Origin: Neokomagataea tanensis
GTDB taxonomy: Bacteria; Pseudomonadota; Alphaproteobacteria; Acetobacterales; Acetobacteraceae
Reading direction: 5' to 3'
DNA length: 64,000 nt
Assembly (NCBI RefSeq): GCF_006542335.1
Contig: NZ_CP032485.1
Coordinates: 1,498,501-1,562,500 of the forward strand
Below are positions 9,604 through 18,193 of the stretch, piece after piece (positions within the stretch are counted from its first letter, which is position 1; each line of letters begins with the position of its first letter). The notes beneath the pieces were generated by a model. It was not told the origin of the DNA. It worked only from the letters and a program-made list of their open reading frames with translations, and searched no databases. The translations under genes were made by a program, and so were the position numbers.

Positions 9604-10757
9604 CGGGGCGTCCACTTAAAATTTTGCAAATCACAAATGTTGATTTTGCTCTCAGGCAATTCATCTTCCCGCTTATGCAAGTTTTGCGTAACGCAGGGCA
9701 TGACGTGCAGGGCGGGTGTGCGGAAGGGCGCGATTTAGCCGCAGTTCGTGCGTCAGGCTTTAAGGTGCACGGCCTGCCAATGGCACGGTCTTTTTCCCCT
9801 TTGGCTCAGGGACGGGCTTTTTGGGCATTAGTGCGCCTTATCCGGGAAGAAAGGCCAGATGTAGTCCACGGGCATATGCCTATTAGTGGCATTCTAGCGA
9901 GGCTGGCGGCGAAATTCTGTGGTGTGCCGGTTATTGCTTACACGGGGCATGGTTTCCTGTTTAACCAGCCGGGTTCTGGGCTGCGGCGTTGGCTTTCCTT
10001 GTTACTAGAATTCGTCACGGGGCGAATGACGAATTTGTACATGACGGTGTCTGTTGAGGAAGCTCGCGACGCACGGCGCTTGCACTTGAATGCTCACCCC
10101 GTTGCAATAGGCAATGGCAGGGACCCGCAGCGCTTTCTCCCAAACCCTGAGGCCCGGCAGAGGGTGCGGGCAGGACTGGGTGTGGCTGATCATGTGCCGG
10201 TTATTATCGTGGTGTCACGCTTGGTGCGCCACAAAGGCCACCCGGAATTATTGCGGGCTATGGAGCACGTCCCCGACGCAGAATTATGGGTTGTGGGTGA
10301 GCGATTAGCCACGGACCACGGGCATGACCTTGCGCAGAGTTTTGCGCGGGCTAAGGAAAAGCTTGGGTCGCGTTTGAGGTTGTTGGGCTCGCGTGATGAT
10401 GTGCCAGATTTGTTGGCTGCGTCGGATATATTTGCGCTTCCTAGTCATTTTGAAGGGCTACCGATGTCTGTGATTGAGGCGATGCTTTGTGGCTTGCCGG
10501 TTGTTGCGACGGACGTAAAAGGCCCTCGGGAGCAGGTTGAAAATGGGCGGACTGGATTGTTGGTTCCGCCCGGTTTGGCCGCTCCTCTAGCGCAGGCACT
10601 AGGGACGCTTACTCAAGATCGTGCAAAAGCTGCTGCGATGGGAGAGCGCGGCCGTCAAAGGGCGGTCTCTCTCTATTCCGAGGAACGCGTTTTGCAGCGT
10701 GTCGCGCGTTTGATCGAACAAGAAGCGCAGGGTGTATGCGGGCCGCGGAAAAGATAA
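9600..10757 (+). CDS. Glycosyltransferase family 4-type (GT-B fold)
   Basis: 385-residue GT-B glycosyltransferase. N-terminal acceptor domain: LKILQITNVDFALRQFIFPL, GHDVQGGCAEGRDL, PDVVHGHMPISGILARLA and YTGHGFLF. C-terminal donor domain: VIIVVSRLVRHKGHPELLRA, the E-x7-E region FALPSHFEGLPMSVIEAMLCGLPVVATDV, and GRTGLLVPPG. These resemble transferases of lipopolysaccharide or exopolysaccharide assembly. GTG start overlaps the stop of the heparinase-like gene (GTGA), so the two are almost certainly co-translated. A weak hairpin (CGCTG/CAGCG, 10763-10777) with following T residues may end the operon. Confidence 0.9.
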   Translation: MTGRPLKILQITNVDFALRQFIFPLMQVLRNAGHDVQGGCAEGRDLAAVRASGFKVHGLPMARSFSPLAQGRAFWALVRLIREERPDVVHGHMPISGILARLAAKFCGVPVIAYTGHGFLFNQPGSGLRRWLSLLLEFVTGRMTNLYMTVSVEEARDARRLHLNAHPVAIGNGRDPQRFLPNPEARQRVRAGLGVADHVPVIIVVSRLVRHKGHPELLRAMEHVPDAELWVVGERLATDHGHDLAQSFARAKEKLGSRLRLLGSRDDVPDLLAASDIFALPSHFEGLPMSVIEAMLCGLPVVATDVKGPREQVENGRTGLLVPPGLAAPLAQALGTLTQDRAKAAAMGERGRQRAVSLYSEERVLQRVARLIEQEAQGVCGPRKR

Positions 10758-10792
10758 AATTGCGCTGGTAAACAGCGAGCGGGTATTTTTCT

Positions 10793-11398
10793 TTACAGCC
10801 AACCGTTTTGCCGTGCGATGCGGCTGGCTTCGATACGGTTTTTGGCATCTAGCTTTTGAACGATTTCAGAAAAGTAGTTGCGGACGGTTCCGGTTGATAA
10901 ACTCATTGTTTCGGCGATGCTTTGGTTGGTTTTCCCGGCCTCAGCCAAGCGCAGCATGATGCGTTCGCGGTCATTGAGGGGGTCTGGTAGTGCGTCCCAA
11001 ACACTTTCCGCGAGGTCAGAGGCAATGGCTCGGCCACCGCCAGCAACCTTGCGAATGGCGTTGGCGAGTTGGGTGATGGGGGCATCTTTCAGCATGTAGC
11101 CGCGGACGCCAGCCTGTAGTGCGCGGCGGAGATAGCCGGGGCGGCCAAAAGTGGTGACGATAAAGACTTTTGTTGTGCTGTTTTCTGCTTTGAGTCGTTC
11201 GGCCAGTTCAATACCAGTCATGTTTGGCATTTCAATATCAGTCATGACGATGTCTGGTTTGAGCTCTTGCGCGAGAGTGAGTGCAGAGCTGCCGTCATGA
11301 GCACGGCCGATAATGACCATGTCGTCTTCCAAACTGAGCAGCGTTTCGAAGGCGTCAATAAGCATGGTTTGGTCTTCAGCTAAGAGAAGGCGGATCAT
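10793..11398 (-). CDS. NarL/DesR-type response regulator
   Basis: 201 residues: receiver domain plus LuxR-type helix-turn-helix. The phosphoacceptor is Asp54 in DIVMTDIEMPNMTG, with the acidic pair in LLAEDQ, the Thr of VTTFGRPGY and Lys of YMLKDAP. The C-terminal LTDRER-like block (PLNDRERIMLRLAEAGKTNQSIA) and LSTGTVRNYFSEIVQKL form the DNA-binding domain. Its start overlaps the end of the sensor kinase gene by four bases. Closest functional type is DesR/LiaR-like regulators paired with HisKA_3 kinases that respond to membrane state; target genes are not visible, but the nearby ABC exporter is a candidate. Confidence 0.93.
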   Translation of the reverse strand: MIRLLLAEDQTMLIDAFETLLSLEDDMVIIGRAHDGSSALTLAQELKPDIVMTDIEMPNMTGIELAERLKAENSTTKVFIVTTFGRPGYLRRALQAGVRGYMLKDAPITQLANAIRKVAGGGRAIASDLAESVWDALPDPLNDRERIMLRLAEAGKTNQSIAETMSLSTGTVRNYFSEIVQKLDAKNRIEASRIARQNGWL

Positions 11399-12525
11399 GG
11401 TGTCAGGCTCGCGGTGAGAGTAAGGCCGGGGTTGTTAGTTTTTAGTGTGATGGTTCCGCCGATTGCAGCAAGGCGCGCGCGCATGCCGCGCAAACCGTTG
11501 CCCTCGAGCAAAGATTGAGAGTTTTTTAAATCAAGGCCGTTATCGCTTACGGAAATGCCCTGTGGCGGTTGGTCCGGGGGGCCGTGAATGGTGATCTGGC
11601 AACGTGTGGCGCTGGAATGGCGGATAACGTTCGTAATGGCTTCACGAAGAGCCATAGCAAGCACGCTACAGGTTTCGATGGAGGCAGTGCTTTCATGTGC
11701 AAGGCATTCTCTCCCTTGTACGGTGGCGTCTATAGAAGCTGCCTTTAGCGCTTGTGTGGCTTGCTCAAGTTCACGGGTAAGGGTGGCTTTTTTCATACCT
11801 GTGATAGCGGCGCGGACATCGCGCAGGGATTCGCGTGCAATCAAGGTAATGTCATTAATTTCGCTTAGGCTTCTTTCAGGGGAACGGTTGTGGAGTTTGG
11901 CTGCGAGTTCGCTTTTAATGGCAATGACTGTAAGAGAATGGCCAAGCAAATCATGCAAATCCCGCGCGATACGTTCACGCTCTGATGTTGCTGCTAACGT
12001 CCGGATTTCTGATTGAGCTTCTTTCAATCGTTGATTTTGGCGGGCAAGTCGGCCTTGGAACCACGACATCGTATAGGTTGCTAGGCTGATGACGATTGAA
12101 ATACTGCCCGATATGGGTACGCCCCGTACAGCCCAAGAAAATACTATGAGAGAGATTTGTAGTATGACTAGGAGGGTAATAGCTCTGCGCGTGTTGTTGA
12201 TACGAATACACATGGCGGAAGCGTAAATATTAAATGTCATCCACCCGGCATTGGTCCACGATGCCGAAAATCCTAATAATGCGGTAAGAATAATTTCGAG
12301 TTCAGTGCTTTCGATGAAACCGTTCTTTTTGCTTGGGCGATACGGAGCAAAATAAAGGGTTAGGAATGCAAAAAAGGCGGCAATTCCGTAAGTCGCCTGA
12401 AGCAATGTCGGTGTTTTGTCGAGGATCCAGTTAAGCGGATAAAAGAACAAATAGACTAAGAAAACCGAGTGGTAGAGGTAAGTTCTTTTGCGTGTCGGAT
12501 TTTGGTCTACTTCAACTAAGGTCAT
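11395..12525 (-). CDS. DesK-like sensor histidine kinase (HisKA_3)
   Basis: 376 residues from the ATG at 12525, four bases after the stop of the upstream membrane protein gene; a longer frame to 12573 overlaps that gene and is less likely. About five to six membrane helices fill residues 15-155, followed by a short coiled linker and the HisKA_3 motif ERERIARDLHDLLGHSLT with phosphoacceptor His191. The ATPase part is compact: ALREAITNVIRHSSATRC (N box) and ISVSDNGLDL, GNGLRGMRARLAAIGG (G boxes). Small extracytoplasmic loops suggest it senses a change in the membrane itself. AT-rich compared with neighbours over the membrane part. Confidence 0.92.
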   Translation of the reverse strand: MTLVEVDQNPTRKRTYLYHSVFLVYLFFYPLNWILDKTPTLLQATYGIAAFFAFLTLYFAPYRPSKKNGFIESTELEIILTALLGFSASWTNAGWMTFNIYASAMCIRINNTRRAITLLVILQISLIVFSWAVRGVPISGSISIVISLATYTMSWFQGRLARQNQRLKEAQSEIRTLAATSERERIARDLHDLLGHSLTVIAIKSELAAKLHNRSPERSLSEINDITLIARESLRDVRAAITGMKKATLTRELEQATQALKAASIDATVQGRECLAHESTASIETCSVLAMALREAITNVIRHSSATRCQITIHGPPDQPPQGISVSDNGLDLKNSQSLLEGNGLRGMRARLAAIGGTITLKTNNPGLTLTASLTP

Positions 12526-12529
12526 TTCG

Positions 12530-13066
12530 TTAAATCGCTGTTTCGGGTGTGGTGTATGTGCGCGTTTTTGCAAGACGAATTACAGCGCTTAGCCATAGCG
12601 TAATAGCAGTACCAAGGCCTGCGAGTGTCATATGCATTGGGGCCGATAAAATGCACGAAAAGCAAGAGATGAAAACAATGATACAGCCGCTGAAATAATG
12701 CACGGGCTCTCTTAGGGCGCGGCCCATGGGTATTAAGGTCAGGCCAATAATGCCGCCAATGAAAGGGTACATAAGTTCTGCGTGGTGCGTTGCGTTGGTT
12801 AAAAATCCTACGAAAAAGAGAGATACGCCCCGCCATATTTGTACACGCTTTAAGAGTGTTTGATTGCAGTGGGGTTCAGGTAGGTCGAGGTAAAAGTATC
12901 GGGCAACACACCCGCTCAACAGTAGGGCGGAGATTAGCCCCACCAAGACTAAAAGTGGCAGGGACGGAACGAGAGCAGCCTTGCCGCCACGTAATGCCCA
13001 AAAAGCAGCGAAAATAAGCGTAAGTGTTTCGGTAGTAAAAAGGCGTTTTTGCAATTTAGTAGCCAT
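12530..13066 (-). CDS. Orphan multi-pass membrane protein next to the sensor kinase
   Basis: 178 residues, about five predicted membrane helices (for example LTLIFAAFWALRG, LLVLVGLISALLLSG, IGGIIGLTLIPMG, FSGCIIVFISCFSCI, LGTAITLWLSAVI). No recognised family. The ATG at 13066 is preferred because GGAG lies eight bases upstream, inside the longer frame that begins at 13090. The stop is four bases from the kinase start, so it is very likely translated together with the kinase and regulator. It could be an accessory sensor or a cargo of the same response; this is inference from position only. Confidence 0.7.
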   Translation of the reverse strand: MATKLQKRLFTTETLTLIFAAFWALRGGKAALVPSLPLLVLVGLISALLLSGCVARYFYLDLPEPHCNQTLLKRVQIWRGVSLFFVGFLTNATHHAELMYPFIGGIIGLTLIPMGRALREPVHYFSGCIIVFISCFSCILSAPMHMTLAGLGTAITLWLSAVIRLAKTRTYTTPETAI

Positions 13067-13138
13067 GGCGAAGACTCCATAGAGGCCCAAAAATGGGTGT
13101 AGTCACTATGGAGAGGCGACAAGCCGCAAAACAGTGCC

Positions 13139-13165
13139 GGGTGTCATGAAGGAAACATGACACCC
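13139..13165 (-). terminator. Hairpin downstream of tyrS
   Basis: Perfect 10-bp inverted repeat GGGTGTCATG / CATGACACCC with a seven-base loop, 13 bp after the tyrS stop on the minus strand. Only a short T-run (TTTT) follows at a distance, so this is a plausible but not strong intrinsic terminator. Confidence 0.6.
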
Positions 13166-13178
13166 GTCATATCTAGGG

Positions 13179-14417
13179 TTATGCAGGGCGAACGAGGATA
13201 TGTTTTTTCTTGCCTGATGAGAGTTTCAGAGCTCCATTTTGGAGGTCCTGAGAGCTAACGACCAGGTTTTCATCGCTAATAACGACGTCGTTTATGCGCG
13301 CGCCGCCGCCACGGATGAGGCGGCGTGCTTCACCGCCGCTTGTGGCGAGGCCCGCATCTTGCAAAAGACGGAAGATGGGTAGGCCCTCGTCGAGCGTAGC
13401 GGCAGCAACATTGACTTCGGGCAGGGCGGCTGTAGCTGCGCCCTGCTCAAAGACGCGGCGAGCAGTTTCTGCGGCTTCTTCAGCTGCAGAGCGCCCGTGA
13501 CAGATGGCGGTAGCTTCTGTCGCGAGGATTTTTTTCGCATCGTTGATTGCGGCGCCTTCTAGAGCGCCAAGGCGCTCGCATTCTTCAACGGGTAGGTCTG
13601 TGAACATTTTGAGGAAGCGTTCGACGTCAGCATCTTCAGTGTTCCGCCAAAACTGCCAGTATTCAAAGATGGGTAGTTTTTCTTCACGAACCCATGTTGC
13701 GCCGCCGGCGGATTTACCCATCTTAGCACCGGATGCTGTGGTGACGAGCGGTGTGGTGAGGCCGAAAACCTGCTTGCTTTCGGTGCGCCGTGTCAGGTCA
13801 ATCCCCGAGACGATATTGCCCCATTGGTCTGAACCGCCGACTTGGAGCGTTACACCTTCGCGGCGGTTTAGCTCGCGGAAGTCGTATGATTGCAAGATGG
13901 AGTAGTTGAACTCAAGGAAGGTTAAGCCTTGTTCGCGGTCGAGGCGTTGTTTGACGCTCTCGAAAGAGAGCATACGGCTAATTGAAAAGTGAACGCCTAC
14001 GTCTTGCAGTAGATCTAAGTAAGACAGCTTATTCAGCCAGTCCCCATTATTGGTTAGTAGAGCTTTCCCGTCCGAAAAATCGATAAATTGACGGAGGGAT
14101 TTTTCAATTCCAGCAATGTTGTGCGCAATTGTCTCGGCTGTAATGAGCGAGCGTGCTTCATCACGGAAAGACGGGTCGCCGATGCGTGCTGTACCACCGC
14201 CCATAAGTGCAACGGGGCGGTGGCCGTGCTTTTGCAATAAGCGTAAAATCATAATGGAAACAGCGTTTCCGACATGCAGGGAGTCCGCCGTAGGGTCAAA
14301 GCCAGCATAAGCTGTGATCGGGCCAGCGAGCATTGCTGCGTCTAGCGCTTCTAGATCAGTGCACTGAAAAATCAGGCCGCGCGCTTGAGCTTCACGAAGG
14401 AACGGGGACTGGGGCAT
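13179..14417 (-). CDS. tyrS: Tyrosyl-tRNA synthetase
   Basis: Class I synthetase charging tRNA-Tyr. 412 residues. The HIGH-like motif is in AGFDPTADSLHVGNAV, the tyrosine pocket in FLEFNYSILQSYDF and LQVGGSDQWGNI, and the KMSKS-like motif in SGAKMGKSAGGATWV. A C-terminal S4-like RNA-binding domain follows (LATSGGEARRLIRGGGARINDV). Composition is ordinary for the genome, yet it sits between two AT-rich membrane systems on the same strand. Confidence 0.97.
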   Translation of the reverse strand: MPQSPFLREAQARGLIFQCTDLEALDAAMLAGPITAYAGFDPTADSLHVGNAVSIMILRLLQKHGHRPVALMGGGTARIGDPSFRDEARSLITAETIAHNIAGIEKSLRQFIDFSDGKALLTNNGDWLNKLSYLDLLQDVGVHFSISRMLSFESVKQRLDREQGLTFLEFNYSILQSYDFRELNRREGVTLQVGGSDQWGNIVSGIDLTRRTESKQVFGLTTPLVTTASGAKMGKSAGGATWVREEKLPIFEYWQFWRNTEDADVERFLKMFTDLPVEECERLGALEGAAINDAKKILATEATAICHGRSAAEEAAETARRVFEQGAATAALPEVNVAAATLDEGLPIFRLLQDAGLATSGGEARRLIRGGGARINDVVISDENLVVSSQDLQNGALKLSSGKKKHILVRPA

Positions 14418-14490
14418 GGGCGATCAACACTATTTAATATGAAATAAAACGAGGGTTTGCATAGCACAGACAGGCGCAGAGGAAACCTGT

Positions 14491-15843
14491 CTAAGGTGTT
14501 TCATAAGGCCAATCTGCTTTTTGGATATACTTGGGTGCTAGGAAAAAACCTATAGCACCTAAAGAACAAATAATTAATACCGTGATTAGGACTAAGTTAC
14601 GAGGCGAGTTAAAAGGATTACCGAAGGCAGATAATAGAACATATGGTATTAATGAAAAAAATAAAAAAGATTGTTTTGATGCATTTTTATTGAAAATAAA
14701 GGGAATTGTTTCAGTAAAACCTAAAGATATACCTGCGGGCAAGAAAATAGATAATAAAATTAGGTGATTTTCAACAGGAAGTTTTCCAAAAACCAAAGAC
14801 CAAAAAACGACAAAACTTGACGTTCGTGCGGATGTTTGAAGCAGCATTTGTTTCAAACGTAACGTGAAGAGAGTTCGTACAAACTTTTCCCGAGAGCCAA
14901 AATAGCCCGTTGCGAAGAGGGGGGCCCAGTGGGTACGGTCACTAACAAAAGATTGCGGAAATAAAAGTAGTATAAACATTTTTGGTAGAGTGTTTTTGAG
15001 GGATTCACTAAAGTTATAGTGAGAAATTATTGTATTTGTTAAAGACATGAAAACAGACAACAATGGAATTAATGAAATATCAAATAAAAATTTTAGCCAG
15101 TGATTTTGTATATCTTTTCCTAAAATACTATATTTTAGTTGTGTATTAGAGATTTTATTTTGTTGCTGAGTATTTTTCATCTTAACTGTAGGATAGTCGT
15201 TTATTGAAAGATTTGAAGAAACAGTACGGTTTTGGGAGCTTAGGATAGAAAATATCAAAAAAACTATTAGGAAAGCAGCTATGGGAAGGGCAATATGCGC
15301 AGGGAGACCTATAATAAAATCATTATTAAATGAAATAAAGGATAAAAATATTTGAAAAACAAGTGATACTATAAAAGTTATAAAACGGAATGGGTTTGTT
15401 TTTTTACTTTTAAATACTTTCTTTGAATACCATTGGAACGATACGAACTGGCTTTGCATTGTTATTAATAGAAGAGCAGAATAGAATGGTAGCGCCAGAT
15501 ATGCCAACCACGACGTCAGTATAAGGATACTGGCTATCGAAAATATAGCCGCGGCACGTGCCTCTGCGCCGTAAAATCCTGGTATAGAAGCAGATTGTGG
15601 ACTTTTTATTTGATGATTAAAATAAAAAAGAGGCGCTAAGAACATTGTAATACTGGTAATGGTAAAATTTTCAAATGTGTATTTGCTGATATTTCCAGAG
15701 ACGGTATTTATAATAATAAGAATTAATTCAAAAAAAGTCACAACACTGAGAGGGTTGGCGCGTAAGAAAACAGGGCTCGCATAATTGCGGAGGCTAATAA
15801 GTGTAGCGTTGAATGCTGAGGGTACGGTAGAAGAGGCGCTCAC
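14491..15843 (-). CDS. AT-rich ABC exporter membrane protein (450 aa, unassigned family)
   Basis: Very hydrophobic protein with about ten membrane helices and a Lys/Asn/Ser-rich central loop near residues 200-235. GTG start overlaps the stop of the upstream ATPase gene (GTGA), so it is the membrane partner of that ATPase. I recognise no standard ABC-2 signature. The gene is strikingly AT-rich, with Asn, Lys, Ile and Phe codons ending in A or T, unlike tyrS or purH, which suggests acquisition by transfer. A 7-bp hairpin (AGACAGG/CCTGTCT, 14468-14492) overlaps its stop. Substrate unknown; lantibiotic-type or lipid export are possibilities. Confidence 0.7.
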   Translation of the reverse strand: MSASSTVPSAFNATLISLRNYASPVFLRANPLSVVTFFELILIIINTVSGNISKYTFENFTITSITMFLAPLFYFNHQIKSPQSASIPGFYGAEARAAAIFSIASILILTSWLAYLALPFYSALLLITMQSQFVSFQWYSKKVFKSKKTNPFRFITFIVSLVFQIFLSFISFNNDFIIGLPAHIALPIAAFLIVFLIFSILSSQNRTVSSNLSINDYPTVKMKNTQQQNKISNTQLKYSILGKDIQNHWLKFLFDISLIPLLSVFMSLTNTIISHYNFSESLKNTLPKMFILLLFPQSFVSDRTHWAPLFATGYFGSREKFVRTLFTLRLKQMLLQTSARTSSFVVFWSLVFGKLPVENHLILLSIFLPAGISLGFTETIPFIFNKNASKQSFLFFSLIPYVLLSAFGNPFNSPRNLVLITVLIICSLGAIGFFLAPKYIQKADWPYETP

Positions 15844-16700
15844 GCTTGTGTCTCCTCAGGTTCCGTAATGTCAAGGAATGCATCTTCGAAATCGGGGATA
15901 CTTACGCGGGTTTCGGGGGAGAGGTTTAGGTCAGTGTTCCAGCCGAAAACGAGAAAATCGCGGTCTTTTTTTGCTAAAACCTTCAAAGGCAACAGACTGA
16001 TCTCTTCTATTGAAGTGTTGTGCAGCCAGCGTGTTGTTTGTTGAAAGGTCTGTGTGCTGCAATCAAGAATAAGCTTCCCGTTCTTTAGAAAAAGCAATCT
16101 GGAGCAGACACGCTCTATATCTGATAAAATATGGGAGGAAATAATAATATTTGCACCGCTGACCTGAGCAAATTCCTCAAGCAAACTCATGAAGCTGCGC
16201 CGTGCTTGCGGGTCGAGACTGGCAACAGGTTCGTCCAGAAGAAGGAATTTCGGGTTGTGTCGCATCGCCAATAAAATGGCGAGACGTTGTTTCTGCCCAC
16301 CCGATAAAGTTTTGACGATTTTTTTGGGGTCTAGATCAGCCCATGCCAGTAACTGCGGTGAGACGGGTGGGAGGGGGCCGTAAAAAGCACTAATAAAATC
16401 GATCAGCTTACCGACTTTAAAGTGATCAAATCCACTCATTGTCTGCGGTACATATCCAGTGCAGGCACGCTTTTCTCTCGGGAGCGTTGCAATGTCTTGG
16501 CCAAAAACTTTGATTTCGCCTGTGCTGGGAAGGAGGAAGCCAAGCAGGCAGCCGATTAGAGTCGATTTCCCGGCACCGTTACGCCCTAGAAGCCCTATTG
16601 TTTCTCCCGGTTTTGTGGAGAATGAAATATTCTCAAGGGCAGTAAATGTACCAAATTTTTTAGTTAGCTCTGAAACGTCGATAATATTTTCCGGACTCAT
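15840..16700 (-). CDS. ABC transporter ATP-binding protein
   Basis: 286 residues from the ATG at 16700, which has GGAAA about six bases upstream; the frame is open to 16751 but starts there look poorer. All ATPase motifs are present: Walker A GLLGRNGAGKSTLIG, Q-loop YVPQTMSG, signature LSGGQKQRLAIL, Walker B KFLLLDEPVASLDP and H-loop IIISSHILSDIERVC. This is the DrrA/CcmA-like exporter subgroup. The C-terminal 80 residues look like a regulatory extension. It is coupled to the downstream membrane subunit by a four-base overlap. Confidence 0.93.
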   Translation of the reverse strand: MSPENIIDVSELTKKFGTFTALENISFSTKPGETIGLLGRNGAGKSTLIGCLLGFLLPSTGEIKVFGQDIATLPREKRACTGYVPQTMSGFDHFKVGKLIDFISAFYGPLPPVSPQLLAWADLDPKKIVKTLSGGQKQRLAILLAMRHNPKFLLLDEPVASLDPQARRSFMSLLEEFAQVSGANIIISSHILSDIERVCSRLLFLKNGKLILDCSTQTFQQTTRWLHNTSIEEISLLPLKVLAKKDRDFLVFGWNTDLNLSPETRVSIPDFEDAFLDITEPEETQA

Positions 16701-16998
16701 AAATTTTCCGCTGGTTCGATTTGAGAACAATATTACAAGGCTTTGTAACAAAAAAACGAATAATCAAATAACAATGTTATTACGTTTGCGAAAAATTATT
16801 TTTTACAAATTATTACTTTAGAGAATATTTACGGGTGAGGTTTTATATGTATCGCCAAGATATGGCGCACGCCTGTGCTCCGTTTGGAGCTATAGCCAGC
16901 CGAGCGCAGGGTTGGGCTAGTCTTTACGCTTTCATATTGAAACAGCGTCGTGACAGGGAAAGGCATAAAAAAATGCTCAATAGCAGTCAGTATTGGGG
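16701..16998. other. Intergenic region between ABC ATPase and GT8-like gene
   Basis: About 300 bp, AT-rich near the ATPase start (likely promoter for the minus-strand exporter genes) and more GC-rich towards 16.9 kb, where the possible 63-aa frame lies. No convincing hairpin terminator or operator seen. Confidence 0.5.
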
Positions 16999-17038
16999 TC
17001 AATCGTCGCGGCCTAAGTTCTGGCTGAGTGCGCTGTAA
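16847..17038 (+). CDS. Possible small basic protein (63 aa)
   Basis: A short open frame with a credible ribosome site (GAGG at 16837-16840, six bases before ATG). The product begins MYRQDMAHACAP and ends in a basic stretch around FILKQRRDRERHKK. It runs convergently into the last 40 bases of the GT8-like gene. I recognise no family, and coding character cannot be judged at this length, so it may be chance. Confidence 0.3.
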   Translation: MYRQDMAHACAPFGAIASRAQGWASLYAFILKQRRDRERHKKMLNSSQYWGQSSRPKFWLSAL

Positions 17039-18048
17039 TACGCGGCCATCGCGTCACGCTTTTGCGCGAGGGGAACACCAAGGAAATGTACGATACCCTT
17101 GCGCGCATGGACTGAAGGATAGGGTGCACCGGCATGAGGGATGCGGTAAAGATTAATAAAATCAGGCATCAAATCTAGGTTGGCTAAAGCCATTTTCCGC
17201 AAGACGTAATTAGCAAATCTTTGATCAAAGCTTGGAAGAGTGTCCCGACCGCCAAAAATTTTCATCCAGCCATAAGCGGCTTGCCTGATCAGGTGAAAAG
17301 CAGTGTTAGCGCTTTCGGCGCCAGAAAACCCCAATGCACCAGATGAAAAGCCGCTACTAAAAGGCTCGAAAGGAACATTGTCACCAGCCAGCAAGCGCCA
17401 GCCAAACCAATGCCCTTCTGATTCGAGCGATCCTTCGTCGAGCCGTCCCTCTGGGCAGACATGGATGAAAGGTGATGTTGCCAGTTGAGGTAAAAGGGCG
17501 TGGAGCGGATGGTCGCAAACGATGTCGGCATCCAGGTAGAGAATAGGGCTGGCATTTTTAAAAACTTCTGAAAGGCTGAGGTCGTAGCGCGAGAGGCACC
17601 AGTCCAATTTGTCAGAAGTGTTAGAAACTGGAATGATTGTGATCGTACCGGAAAATTCGGGGATGGAGAGTTTCTGCCTTAGAGTGTTGGCCGAGGTCTC
17701 ATCCGTTAGTACGGCAATGTCGTACGTCCAGCCTCCGTATGTGATGAGGGATTGGACAGCAATTTCGACACAATCTAATATGACCGGATCGCTGAAGGCG
17801 CAAAAATAAATTAGGGGACGAAAAGACTTGAGCGTCGTGACTTTCCAGCCATCATAGAGGGCGTTGAAACTGAAAAGTTTGTCCTGTGAGTAGTAAGGTA
17901 AGGCTTTTAAAAGATTGTCTTCGGATATCTGGATATTCCCAAAGGAGCACATTTTTTGCCCATCATAGCGGGCAGTCACGATCCGTGACGGGCCGGGTAC
18001 ACTCCATTGAGTATCGTTTAGGTGTGTGAGTGGGTGGTAATCCAACAT
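16999..18048 (-). CDS. GT8-like glycosyltransferase (GT-A fold), orphan
   Basis: 349 residues. The GT-A metal-binding motif is visible in PILYLDADIVCDHPLHALL around residue 170, preceded by a Rossmann-like segment (PLIYFCAFSDPVILDC, YDIAVLTDE) and followed by SSGALGFSG, PSFDQRFANYVL and the C-terminal GIVHFLG, the last reminiscent of the substrate-closing loop in GT8 enzymes. No glycan operon is around it. No AT-rich bias comparable with the neighbouring exporter. Donor and acceptor unknown. Confidence 0.75.
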   Translation of the reverse strand: MLDYHPLTHLNDTQWSVPGPSRIVTARYDGQKMCSFGNIQISEDNLLKALPYYSQDKLFSFNALYDGWKVTTLKSFRPLIYFCAFSDPVILDCVEIAVQSLITYGGWTYDIAVLTDETSANTLRQKLSIPEFSGTITIIPVSNTSDKLDWCLSRYDLSLSEVFKNASPILYLDADIVCDHPLHALLPQLATSPFIHVCPEGRLDEGSLESEGHWFGWRLLAGDNVPFEPFSSGFSSGALGFSGAESANTAFHLIRQAAYGWMKIFGGRDTLPSFDQRFANYVLRKMALANLDLMPDFINLYRIPHAGAPYPSVHARKGIVHFLGVPLAQKRDAMAAYYSALSQNLGRDD

Positions 18049-18140
18049 AAAATAAGGAGCCTAAATAAGAATTTTTTTGAATAATCCCTACTTTAACAGC
18101 GCTATTTTTATGTTTGGAATATCTTTATTTTTAAATTATT

Positions 18141-18181
18141 CCCGCAATGGTTGAGTGGCGTAGAACACTCTCCATTGCGGG
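18141..18181 (-). terminator. Long hairpin terminator after the alpha/beta hydrolase
   Basis: CCCGCAATGG (18141-18150) pairs with CCATTGCGGG (18172-18181), extended by GAGTG (18153-18157) with CACTC (18166-18170) and an eight-base loop. It lies 13 bp beyond the stop of the minus-strand hydrolase. The tail is AT-rich without a clean T-run. Confidence 0.7.
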
Positions 18182-18193
18182 GGTAATCGTGCT

